Shown: positions 1-5,439 of the stretch, in pieces | Layout of the letters: each line of letters begins with the position of its first letter | How positions within the stretch are numbered: the first letter of the stretch is position 1 | NCBI GenBank assembly: GCA_022704585.1 | Contig: JAKJGD010000087.1 | Span: 1 to 7,378, forward strand | Direction of reading: 5' to 3' | DNA: 7,378 nucleotides | DNA from: Spirochaetota bacterium | GTDB taxonomy: Bacteria > Spirochaetota > UBA4802 > UBA5550 | The notes under the pieces: model-generated | The model's database searches: none | Seen by the model: the letters and a program-made list of their open reading frames with translations, nothing else | What the model was told of the DNA's origin: nothing | Program-made: the position numbers and the translations under genes

Positions 1-2793
1 GGCAGGGTCTCTGTCTGCGGCTCGATCCCGGAGGGTGCGGACAGCATAATAATATTCAAAGACCGCAAAACGGTCATGGAAGCGATCAACCTCCCCCCCA
101 ACGAGCTGATACTGTTCCTGATCAAGGGGAAGATGCGCCTTGAGGGGAGCATGGTGTACGCAAACCTTTTTAATTATTATGTATCAATACTCCTGTACAA
201 AAAGCATAAGAGGATGGGGGAGAAGATTAAGAAAGAGCGGGAAAAGCAAAAGCTCGAGGACTCCCGCGCGGGAGCCACAACGCCGGCCCCGGCGGAAAAG
301 AAGGTCAGGGAGGGCATGCTCCGCGCCCCGTCTGTTGATCCGGGCGTTAAGCACCTGACGGATCCGTTCCTCGCCGGGTACTCGATTGCGGACTTTCCCC
401 GGCTCAAGCGTTTTCTTGACGATCATTTCATGACAAAGCCGGAGATATGCCCCGAGCGTGCACAGCTCATGACCCGCTGGTTCCGGGAAAACGGCTTTGA
501 AACGCAGAAGGACGGATCCGAGTGGGTGCCCGAGCTGCGGCAGGCCGGTGCATACCGGTACATGATGGAGAACCGCAAGCCGATCATCCGCAAAAACGAC
601 CTTGTCGCCGGAACCTCCACCACGAAGGACATCGGCGTTATCATCTACCCGGAGGCGCACGGCGGCATGATCTGGAGCGAGCTGAACAACGTGCAGGACC
701 GGGAGCTTAACCCGTATAACATCTCCGAGGAGACGAAGCGGATCCTGCATTTTGACGTGTTCCCCTACTGGACGCAGCGCAACTTCCGCGAGTGGGTCCG
801 CCGCGAGTACGGCAACCCGCTCTGCCAGCGCATCGACGAGCGCTTCGCCGTCTACTTCCTCTGGAAGAGCGTGGCCCTCTCGCACACCATAGCGGACTTC
901 CCGAAGCTGCTCCGGATCGGGATAAAGGGCTGCATGGATGAAATACGCGGCGAGCTCTCTGAAACGAACGGTTCTTCCGGCGGCAAGCGCGACCTGCTCG
1001 AAGCGATGATCCTCTGCCTTGAGGGTGTGGCCGCGTACGCGAAGAACCTGTCGAAGCAGGCCGCTGCCGAAGCGGAGGCCGAGAAGGACCCGGTGCGGAA
1101 GGAAGAGCTCGCGCGCCTCGCTGCCATCTGCTCGAAGGTGCCGGAAGGCCCGTGCGACACGCTTGATGAAGCTGTGAACGCCGCGTGGATCGGGTGGGTG
1201 GGCCTGCACATGGAGAACACCAATGCCGGCCTCTCGCTCGGCAGGATGGACCAGTGGTTCCAGCCGTATTTCGAGCGCGACATGAAGAAGCTCGACACTG
1301 TTGAAAAACGCGCGGCGTATATAAAGAAAGCGATCGAGCTGGTGGGCTGCTTCTACATGCGCTGCACCGACCATCTCCCGCTGGTACCTGACATCGGCAA
1401 CTACCTCTTCGGCGGCAGCTCGTCTGACCAGGCCATCACCCTGGGCGGCGTCACTCCGGACGGCGAGGACGCGGTATGCGACATGACCTATATCTTTTTA
1501 AAGGTGACCGAGATGCTTTCCATCCGGGACCCCAACGTGAATGCGCGGTATCACAAAGGAATTAACAGCGAGACTTACCTGAAACGGCTCTGCGAGGTAA
1601 ACCTGATTACCACGGCCACGCCCTCCCTGCACAGCGACACCGCGGTCATGGCCTCCCTCGGGGAATTCAACTACGACCAGCGCGACCTGCGCAACTGGTC
1701 TGCCACCGGGTGCGTGGAGCCCACCCTCTCGGGCAAGCACATCGGCCATACCAACTGCATGATGATGAACATGGTGGCAGCGCTCGAGATGGCCCTGAAT
1801 GACGGGAGGCACCCCCTCATGAACTGGAAGGTGGGACCTGCTACCGGGGTGATCGAGTCCGGCGCCTTCCCCGATTTCGAGGGCTTTTACAGGGCATTTA
1901 CCACGCAGTTCCAGTTCCTGATCGACAACTCGGTCGAGGAGAACAACATGCTGGGCAAGGCGCACGGCTACCTCCGGCCCACGCCGCTCCTGTCAGCGCT
2001 TATCGAGGGGCCGATAACGAAGGGCCTCGACGTGACGAAGGGCGGGGCCACGTACAACAGCTCCGGCTCGGCCTGCATCGGCCTGGCGGACATCACCGAT
2101 TCGCTCATGGCGGTCAAGAAGCTTGTGTACGACGAGAAGCGGGTCTCCTTTCCCGAGTTCAAGCGCGCCATCGACGCGGACTACAGCGGTTTCCCGGAAA
2201 TCCACGCCATGGTGATGAACCGGGTCCCGCGCTTCGGATCGGGCAGCGACGAGGCCCTGGCGATGGCGCAGCGCGTGGCAGCGTTCGCGCACGACGCGTA
2301 CTACGCCCATGAGAACTACCGCGGAGGCCGTTACACGGCCGGGTTCTGGTCCATGTCGAACCACGTCATTTTCGGCAACATGACCGGGGCGCTGCCTTCG
2401 GGGCGGCTCGCGGGCAAGGCTTTCACGCCCGGGCTCACGCCCGAGCCGAACGCTTCGAAAAACCTTCTCGACAACATACGGGACGTGGCGCGTCTCGACC
2501 CGAAAACCATGAACAACAATATCGCCTTTAACGTGAAAGTGGTCCCGGCTTCGAGCGACACCCATGAGGCCATGGTGAACAACATGTACTCGTACGTGAA
2601 GACGTACTTCGACCTGGGCGGCATGCAGATGCAGATGAACGTGGTCTCCTCCGCCGTGCTGCGCGACGCGATGGCGCACCCTGAAAATTACCGCAACCTG
2701 ATCGTGCGGATCTCGGGTTACAATGCCTATTTCGTCACGCTTAACCGCGAGATGCAGATCGAGCTGATCGAGCGGGCGGAGTACGGGGTGTAA
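1..2793 (+). CDS. SCP2-like domain fused to glycyl radical enzyme (PFL-like dehydratase/lyase type), 5'-partial
   Basis: Glycyl radical enzyme, presumably cytoplasmic, doing radical C-X or C-C chemistry on an unknown substrate. Residues are numbered from the codon at base 1. The frame is open from base 1, and the first ATG (base 76) has no Shine-Dalgarno and lies inside a domain, so the true start is upstream. Residues 1-65 resemble the C-terminal half of an SCP-2 lipid carrier: ADSIIIF, then a short acidic/hydrophobic helix, then IKGKMRLEGSMVYANLF, matching the family pattern 'GKLKITGNM..A..L'. Residues 66-118 are a Lys/Glu-rich, then Pro/Ala-rich linker. Residues ~119-930 are a full-length GRE: KPEICPERAQ near 146-155, RMDQWFQPYF near 415, active-site Cys571 in GCVEP (bases 1711-1713), and Gly906 in VRISGYNAY (bases 2716-2718) 24 residues before the end. 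A single Cys followed by Val-Glu excludes pyruvate formate-lyase and fits dehydratases, lyases and decarboxylases. GRE identity is very secure; the SCP-2 assignment is pattern-based (about 0.75). Confidence 0.93.
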   Translation, partial: GRVSVCGSIPEGADSIIIFKDRKTVMEAINLPPNELILFLIKGKMRLEGSMVYANLFNYYVSILLYKKHKRMGEKIKKEREKQKLEDSRAGATTPAPAEKKVREGMLRAPSVDPGVKHLTDPFLAGYSIADFPRLKRFLDDHFMTKPEICPERAQLMTRWFRENGFETQKDGSEWVPELRQAGAYRYMMENRKPIIRKNDLVAGTSTTKDIGVIIYPEAHGGMIWSELNNVQDRELNPYNISEETKRILHFDVFPYWTQRNFREWVRREYGNPLCQRIDERFAVYFLWKSVALSHTIADFPKLLRIGIKGCMDEIRGELSETNGSSGGKRDLLEAMILCLEGVAAYAKNLSKQAAAEAEAEKDPVRKEELARLAAICSKVPEGPCDTLDEAVNAAWIGWVGLHMENTNAGLSLGRMDQWFQPYFERDMKKLDTVEKRAAYIKKAIELVGCFYMRCTDHLPLVPDIGNYLFGGSSSDQAITLGGVTPDGEDAVCDMTYIFLKVTEMLSIRDPNVNARYHKGINSETYLKRLCEVNLITTATPSLHSDTAVMASLGEFNYDQRDLRNWSATGCVEPTLSGKHIGHTNCMMMNMVAALEMALNDGRHPLMNWKVGPATGVIESGAFPDFEGFYRAFTTQFQFLIDNSVEENNMLGKAHGYLRPTPLLSALIEGPITKGLDVTKGGATYNSSGSACIGLADITDSLMAVKKLVYDEKRVSFPEFKRAIDADYSGFPEIHAMVMNRVPRFGSGSDEALAMAQRVAAFAHDAYYAHENYRGGRYTAGFWSMSNHVIFGNMTGALPSGRLAGKAFTPGLTPEPNASKNLLDNIRDVARLDPKTMNNNIAFNVKVVPASSDTHEAMVNNMYSYVKTYFDLGGMQMQMNVVSSAVLRDAMAHPENYRNLIVRISGYNAYFVTLNREMQIELIERAEYGV

Positions 2794-2798
2794 AGGCA

Positions 2799-2826
2799 GT
2801 GAATAGTGAATAGTGAACAGTGAATA
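2799..2826. repeat. Four tandem heptamers of GTGAATA type
   Basis: Four direct copies of a 7-base unit start 5 bases after the GRE stop codon. Units 1, 2 and 4 are GTGAATA and unit 3 is GTGAACA. Similar intergenic runs are common in environmental bacterial genomes. Read on the minus strand they give the familiar spurious peptide 'SLFTIHYSL'. No function is apparent. Confidence 0.85.
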
Positions 2827-2827
2827 G

Positions 2828-2854
2828 TTGGACTTATAAATGCCCAAATATAAT
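2828..2854 (+). promoter_or_regulatory. Possible sigma-70-like promoter
   Basis: A perfect TATAAT hexamer lies at 2849-2854. The best -35 candidate is TTGGAC at 2828-2833, which matches TTGACA at only three positions and leaves a short 15-base spacer. Transcription would run rightward into the hairpins, the small broken frames and possibly the activase operon. The region is AT-rich, so a chance hexamer is quite possible. Confidence 0.22.
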
Positions 2855-2888
2855 GTATAACCGATTTGCATCATTGAATAAAGCGATT

Positions 2889-2914
2889 GTCATTCCCGCG
2901 AAGGCGGGAATGAC
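2889..2914. repeat. dRS3-like ATTCCC inverted repeat (hairpin)
   Basis: Perfect 11-bp arms, GTCATTCCCGC at 2889-2899 and GCGGGAATGAC at 2904-2914, flank a GAAG loop. The core ATTCCC...GGGAAT matches the short dispersed repeat known as dRS3 in Neisseria and very similar intergenic repeats in many other bacteria. It is probably one copy of a dispersed genomic repeat. It could also form an mRNA hairpin after the GRE message, but no U-tract follows, so it is not called a terminator. Confidence 0.85.
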
Positions 2915-2921
2915 GGGCTGG

Positions 2922-2958
2922 CTTTTTCTAAGGTCACAGGTTGTGGCCTTAGAAAAAG
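2922..2958. repeat. 17-bp-arm inverted repeat (strong hairpin)
   Basis: Arms CTTTTTCTAAGGTCACA (2922-2938) and TGTGGCCTTAGAAAAAG (2942-2958) pair along all 17 positions with a single T-G wobble, around a 3-base loop (GGT). It begins 7 bases after the dRS3-like hairpin. It could limit read-through from the GRE gene or be part of a dispersed repeat. There is no T-tract after the right arm, so an intrinsic terminator is not supported on the + strand. Confidence 0.85.
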
Positions 2959-2962
2959 GCAT

Positions 2963-3189
2963 GTGGATGATATTAGAATGAAAGAGAATGTTCAAAAGTT
3001 AAGTGAAAAAGAAATATTAAAAAATATCCAATTAATAATTTAGTGTCTGGATGGTTTTTCAGAATTGATGAGATCAGCAATGGTGGTTACAAAGTGAGTG
3101 ACAAGGATGTTTGGGGAAGAGAAATATCTCGAACAGGGGGAGAATCAGATAAACTTCATGTTCTGGGGATGCCCGACAGATTTCTTTAG
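2963..3189 (+). pseudogene. Possible broken short gene in two overlapping frames
   Basis: Two short, coding-looking frames abut in an AT-rich patch. Frame A runs from GTG 2963 (or ATG 2978) to TAG 3041-3043 and encodes a Lys/Glu-rich helix-like peptide beginning MKENVQKLSEKEILKN. Frame B is open from 3007, has a possible GTG start at 3043 overlapping that stop (TAGTG), and ends at TAG 3187-3189. It reads VSGWFFRIDEISNGGYKV and later GREISRTGGESDKL, which looks like genuine protein because of its aromatic, Gly and charge pattern. Two explanations fit: one roughly 65-75-residue gene broken by a frameshift near 3007-3043, or two tiny overlapping genes. No Shine-Dalgarno is convincing. I do not recognise a named family. 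Function is unknown. Confidence 0.4.
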
Positions 3190-3231
3190 AAATAAAATAA
3201 TATAAGTTTACTAAACCAGGCCACAACAAGC

Positions 3232-3252
3232 CGCCGCGCAGGACGCGCGGCG
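3232..3252. repeat. GC-rich hairpin, 8-bp perfect arms
   Basis: CGCCGCGC (3232-3239) and GCGCGGCG (3245-3252) pair perfectly around AGGAC. It stands at the abrupt change from the AT-rich patch to the GC-rich block. It could be an extragenic repeat or the edge of an insertion. No T-tract follows. Confidence 0.6.
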
Positions 3253-3318
3253 TCGCGAAGTGGACATGGATGGACATCTGCAGCGAAAAGTTAAAACATG
3301 TTACTAGTGATAGGCCAA

Positions 3319-3342
3319 GCCGGCCGCCGGCGTCAGAGGCGG
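3319..3342. repeat. Overlapping GC-rich inverted repeats
   Basis: GCCGG (3319-3323) and CCGGC (3327-3331) form a small perfect hairpin. An alternative pairing joins CCGCC (3324-3328) to GGCGG (3338-3342). The two are mutually exclusive. In sequence this GC-rich such pairs can easily arise by chance. Confidence 0.35.
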
Positions 3343-3360
3343 CGGGAGATGGGGGTTGAT

Positions 3361-3389
3361 GGGGGAAGAGGGCAGCGCCCTCGTCCCCC
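3361..3389. repeat. 13-bp-arm GC-rich hairpin upstream of the activase
   Basis: GGGGGAAGAGGGC (3361-3373) and GCCCTCGTCCCCC (3377-3389) pair at 12 of 13 positions (mismatch A3367/G3383) around a 3-base AGC loop. This is the most stable predicted structure in the gap and lies about 90 bases before the activase ATG. It may act in a 5' leader, as an mRNA stabiliser, or be a dispersed repeat. No ligand-sensing RNA family is recognised. Confidence 0.75.
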
Positions 3390-3397
3390 TCATGCCT

Positions 3398-3412
3398 GAC
3401 CGGCTCCCGGTC
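3398..3412. repeat. Small perfect hairpin GACCGG-CTC-CCGGTC
   Basis: Six-base perfect arms flank a CTC loop, 9 bases downstream of the 13-bp hairpin. Another short pairing, CACCG/CGGTG at 3423-3434, follows and covers the GTG at 3432. Together these make a cluster of structures just before the activase gene. Confidence 0.5.
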
Positions 3413-3476
3413 GTTAACCCTGCACCGGTCGGTGAACAAACACAAGGTGGCCATCAAGGAAGCAAATAATTTGAAT

Positions 3477-4397
3477 ATGAATGAATTACGAAGTAATCCC
3501 TTGATTTTCGAAATCAAAGGCAACTCCCTCGACGACGGCCCGGGCATACGCACCGTGGTCTTCTTCAAGGGGTGCCCGCTCTCCTGCGTGTGGTGCCACA
3601 ACCCGGAGAGCAAGCGCCGCGAGCGTGAGATATCCTTTGACGGGAGCAAGTGCGTGGCGTGCGACGCGTGCCGGCGCGCCTGCACCGAGGGCGCGCTTGA
3701 TCGGAAAAACAAATATTACGTGGACCGGGAGAAGTGCACCCTGTGCGGCATATGCGTGGAAACATGTCCGTCAGGCGCGCTGTCCCTTGTCGGCAAGGCA
3801 ATGACCGTTGATGAGATCGTCCGCGTCGTCGAGAAGGACGTCCCGTTCTTCAACAACTCGGGAGGCGGCGTCACCCTCTCCGGCGGCGAGCCTGCGCTCT
3901 TCATGGATTTCACCGCGCGTCTTGCGGCCGCGTTGCGGGAGCGGGGCATCCGCGTCCTCCTCGAAACCTGCGGTTTTTTCAATTACGGCGCCTTCCTCGA
4001 GCGCCTCTACCCGCACCTCGATCGCGTGTACATGGACATCAAGATCATCGACCCGGACCGGCACCGCGCCCTCTGCGGCCAATCAAACGACGTGATACTG
4101 GAAAACTTCCGGAAGCTGAACCGGCTGTTCCGCGATGGCGGCATCGAGGTGCTGCCGCGCGTCCCCCTGATCCCGGGCCTTACAGCCACGGAGGAGAACC
4201 TGTCCGCTATCGCGGCGTTTCTACGGGAGGAGGGCGCGCAGCGGATCGGTTTGCTCCGGAACAACCCGCTCTGGCTCGAGAAGAGCGGCATGCTCGGCCG
4301 GGAGGCGGGGGCGGATGCCGCGGCACTGCGCGGCTGGATTGACCGGGAAAAAATGGAGGGTATACTGAAGCTGTTTGGCGGCTTTACGATAGTATGA
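3477..4397 (+). CDS. Glycyl radical enzyme activating enzyme (radical SAM, two auxiliary 4Fe-4S motifs)
   Basis: Radical SAM enzyme that uses S-adenosylmethionine and a 4Fe-4S cluster to abstract hydrogen from the glycyl loop of its partner GRE, presumably the one encoded upstream. The 306-residue protein opens with NPLIFEIKGNSLDDGPGIRT, the usual activase N-terminus. CX3CX2C is at Cys33/37/40 (GCPLSCVWC). Two ferredoxin-like motifs follow: CVACDACRRAC at 59-69 and CTLCGICVETCP at 87-98. The SAM-binding GGE is at 136-138 in GGGVTLSGGEP. The ferredoxin insert is typical of activases for the dehydratase/lyase/decarboxylase GREs and absent from pyruvate formate-lyase activase, which agrees with the GRE type. 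The start at ATG 3477 gives the family-typical N-terminus. An in-frame GTG at 3432 adds 15 atypical residues, lacks a Shine-Dalgarno and sits in a small hairpin. AAGGA at 3456-3460 is rather far from the ATG, so initiation is not fully settled. Confidence 0.95.
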   Translation: MNELRSNPLIFEIKGNSLDDGPGIRTVVFFKGCPLSCVWCHNPESKRREREISFDGSKCVACDACRRACTEGALDRKNKYYVDREKCTLCGICVETCPSGALSLVGKAMTVDEIVRVVEKDVPFFNNSGGGVTLSGGEPALFMDFTARLAAALRERGIRVLLETCGFFNYGAFLERLYPHLDRVYMDIKIIDPDRHRALCGQSNDVILENFRKLNRLFRDGGIEVLPRVPLIPGLTATEENLSAIAAFLREEGAQRIGLLRNNPLWLEKSGMLGREAGADAAALRGWIDREKMEGILKLFGGFTIV

Positions 4398-4416
4398 CGC
4401 CGGGACCGCCGGTACA

Positions 4417-4425
4417 GGGAGAGGA
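4417..4425 (+). promoter_or_regulatory. Ribosome binding site of the hydrolase gene
   Basis: A strong purine-rich GGGAGAGGA ends about 4-5 bases before ATG 4430. It decides the start in favour of 4430 over the upstream in-frame ATG at 4394, which overlaps the activase stop codon as ATGA and has no comparable site. Confidence 0.7.
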
Positions 4426-4429
4426 ATGC

Positions 4430-5320
4430 ATGAAAACGATCGTATCTGATTTCACGAGCAAGGGCGTGCGCTGCGCCGGAACGCTGTACCTGCCGGACGG
4501 TAAGGGCCGTCCGCCCGTTGTGATCATGGCGCACGGCCTCGGGGCGGAGCGCGCGTTCCGCCTGCCGGCCTTTGCCGCTCGCTTCGCTGCCGCGGGGATT
4601 GCGGCGTACGTGTTCGACTACCGGAACTTCGGCGACAGCGACGGAGAACCGCGGAACCTGATCAGTCCCCGGCGGCACATAGCCGACTGGCTCGCCGCGA
4701 TCGCGCACGTTCGCACGCTGGAGGCAGTCGACGTCTCGCGCGTGGCTCTGTGGGGCTCCTCCTTCTCCGGCGGCCACGTGGTGGTTGCGGCCGCTAAATC
4801 TAAAGGCATTGCCTGCATCGTGTCGCAGGTGCCTTTTGTTAACGGCCTCTCCCTTTTCCGCTTATTCAGCTTTTCATTTTTAATGAGCGCCACGATTAAC
4901 GGCATCCGCGACCTCCTGCGCATCCTGACGTTCCGCAAGCCCCATCTCGTTCCCATCGTGGGCAGGCCGGACACATTCGCGCTCATGAACACGCCGGATT
5001 CCTGGGACGGCTATACCGGGCTCATTCCGAAAGATAGTAAATGGAAAAACGAATGCCCGGTACGGATATGCCTAGAGATCATCAGCTACCGGCCCATTGC
5101 ATACGCGGGAGGGGTAAAGTGCCCTGCGCTGTTTGTGATCGCGGAGCAAGACTCCCTTGTCGACTGGAGGGACGTATTGAAGACGGCGGACAGGATACAA
5201 GCATCGGAGAAGATGGTCCTCGCGAGCGGACACTTCGAGCCGTATACCGGAGAGCTCTTCGAAAAGGTTTCGGCGAGGGAGACGGGGTTTTTACGCAAAG
5301 TCCTGTCCGTGGATGGTTGA
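4430..5320 (+). CDS. Alpha/beta hydrolase (dienelactone hydrolase / S33-like esterase)
   Basis: Predicted soluble serine hydrolase of 296 residues. The fold markers appear in order: strand and oxyanion segment VVIMAHGLGA; YVFDYRNFGDSDG; nucleophile elbow WGSSFSGGH with the likely catalytic Ser111 (bases 4760-4762); acid Asp241 in IAEQDSLVD; and His268 in ASGHFEPY. The elbow reads G-x-S-x-S-G-G, so the usual Gly after the second x is Ser. The middle (roughly residues 135-165) is a hydrophobic, Phe/Leu-rich cap that suggests an apolar substrate pocket. No signal peptide is seen, so it is cytoplasmic. It begins 33 bases after the activase stop, and an alternative start would overlap that stop, so co-transcription is likely. 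It may hydrolyse an ester or thioester made or consumed by the GRE. That role is inference from position; the substrate is unknown. Confidence 0.88.
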   Translation: MKTIVSDFTSKGVRCAGTLYLPDGKGRPPVVIMAHGLGAERAFRLPAFAARFAAAGIAAYVFDYRNFGDSDGEPRNLISPRRHIADWLAAIAHVRTLEAVDVSRVALWGSSFSGGHVVVAAAKSKGIACIVSQVPFVNGLSLFRLFSFSFLMSATINGIRDLLRILTFRKPHLVPIVGRPDTFALMNTPDSWDGYTGLIPKDSKWKNECPVRICLEIISYRPIAYAGGVKCPALFVIAEQDSLVDWRDVLKTADRIQASEKMVLASGHFEPYTGELFEKVSARETGFLRKVLSVDG

Positions 5321-5428
5321 TCTTTTCCCTTTTTCCGGCGGTAATCTTTTTATGGCGCCGGGGCAGAAGTTGTTGCGAAAAAACGGAAACCCTCCCATGT
5401 ATGGATACTCGCGTGATCATGAGGCATG

Positions 5429-5434
5429 AGGTGG
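5429..5434 (+). promoter_or_regulatory. Shine-Dalgarno of the TPR protein gene
   Basis: AGGTGG ends 5 bases before ATG 5440. This selects the start that places a signal peptide at the N-terminus, over the in-frame ATGs at 5401 and 5419 and a far-upstream ATG at 5041 inside the hydrolase gene. Confidence 0.6.
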
Positions 5435-5439
5435 CCCGG

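Larger units (their letters stand above)
2794..3476. other. 683-base intergenic stretch between GRE and its activase
   Basis: No intact gene of normal size is visible. In order it holds a heptamer tandem repeat, a TATAAT hexamer, two inverted-repeat hairpins, an AT-rich patch (about 2960-3215) with two small reading frames, and a GC-rich block (about 3225-3435) with several hairpins. The AT-rich patch contrasts sharply with the GC-rich flanking genes. GRE genes normally sit right beside their activase, so this gap looks like inserted or decayed material. No T-tract terminator follows any of the hairpins. Each element has its own entry. Confidence 0.7.

Noticed and set aside
76..78. ATG at 76 as the start of the GRE gene
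   Set aside because: No Shine-Dalgarno precedes it, the frame is open upstream to base 1, and the residues before it continue an SCP-2-like pattern.
184..1374. Long minus-strand open frame of 396 codons inside the GRE gene
   Set aside because: It is antisense to a secure GRE gene, is rich in Arg/His/Val/Leu as GC-rich shadow frames are, and has no recognisable domain.
1..2793. Pyruvate formate-lyase identity
   Set aside because: It lacks the adjacent Cys-Cys pair of pyruvate formate-lyase, and its activase carries the extra Fe-S motifs that PFL activase lacks.
1993..2874. Minus-strand open frame of 293 codons over the GRE 3' end
   Set aside because: It is a shadow of the GRE. Its N-terminal SLFTIHYSL comes from the heptamer repeat.
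2889..2958. Intrinsic terminator after the GRE
   Set aside because: Both hairpins lack a following T-tract on the + strand.
3432..3476. GTG at 3432 as activase start
   Set aside because: It has no Shine-Dalgarno, lies in a small hairpin, and adds 15 residues not typical of activases. ATG 3477 gives the standard N-terminus.
3074..3712. Minus-strand open frame of 212 codons across the intergenic gap and the activase 5' end
   Set aside because: It overlaps the conserved activase radical SAM region, spans structured repeats, and shows no domain.
1..4397. Alkyl- or benzylsuccinate synthase system
   Set aside because: The lipid domain made this tempting, but the Glu two residues after the active-site Cys fits dehydratase/lyase GREs better and no small BssB/BssC-like subunit genes are visible. 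It is not fully excluded.
4007..4777. Minus-strand open frame of 256 codons
   Set aside because: It is antisense to the activase and hydrolase genes and has shadow-type composition.
5335..5361. Terminator between the hydrolase and TPR genes
   Set aside because: CCGGCG/CGCCGG pair only 6 bp across a 15-base loop, and the T-rich runs lie before and inside it instead of after it.
5041..5439. N-terminal extension of the TPR gene from ATG 5041
   Set aside because: It would overlap the hydrolase gene by 280 bases with low-complexity Arg/Gly-rich sequence. ATG 5440 has a Shine-Dalgarno and a signal peptide.
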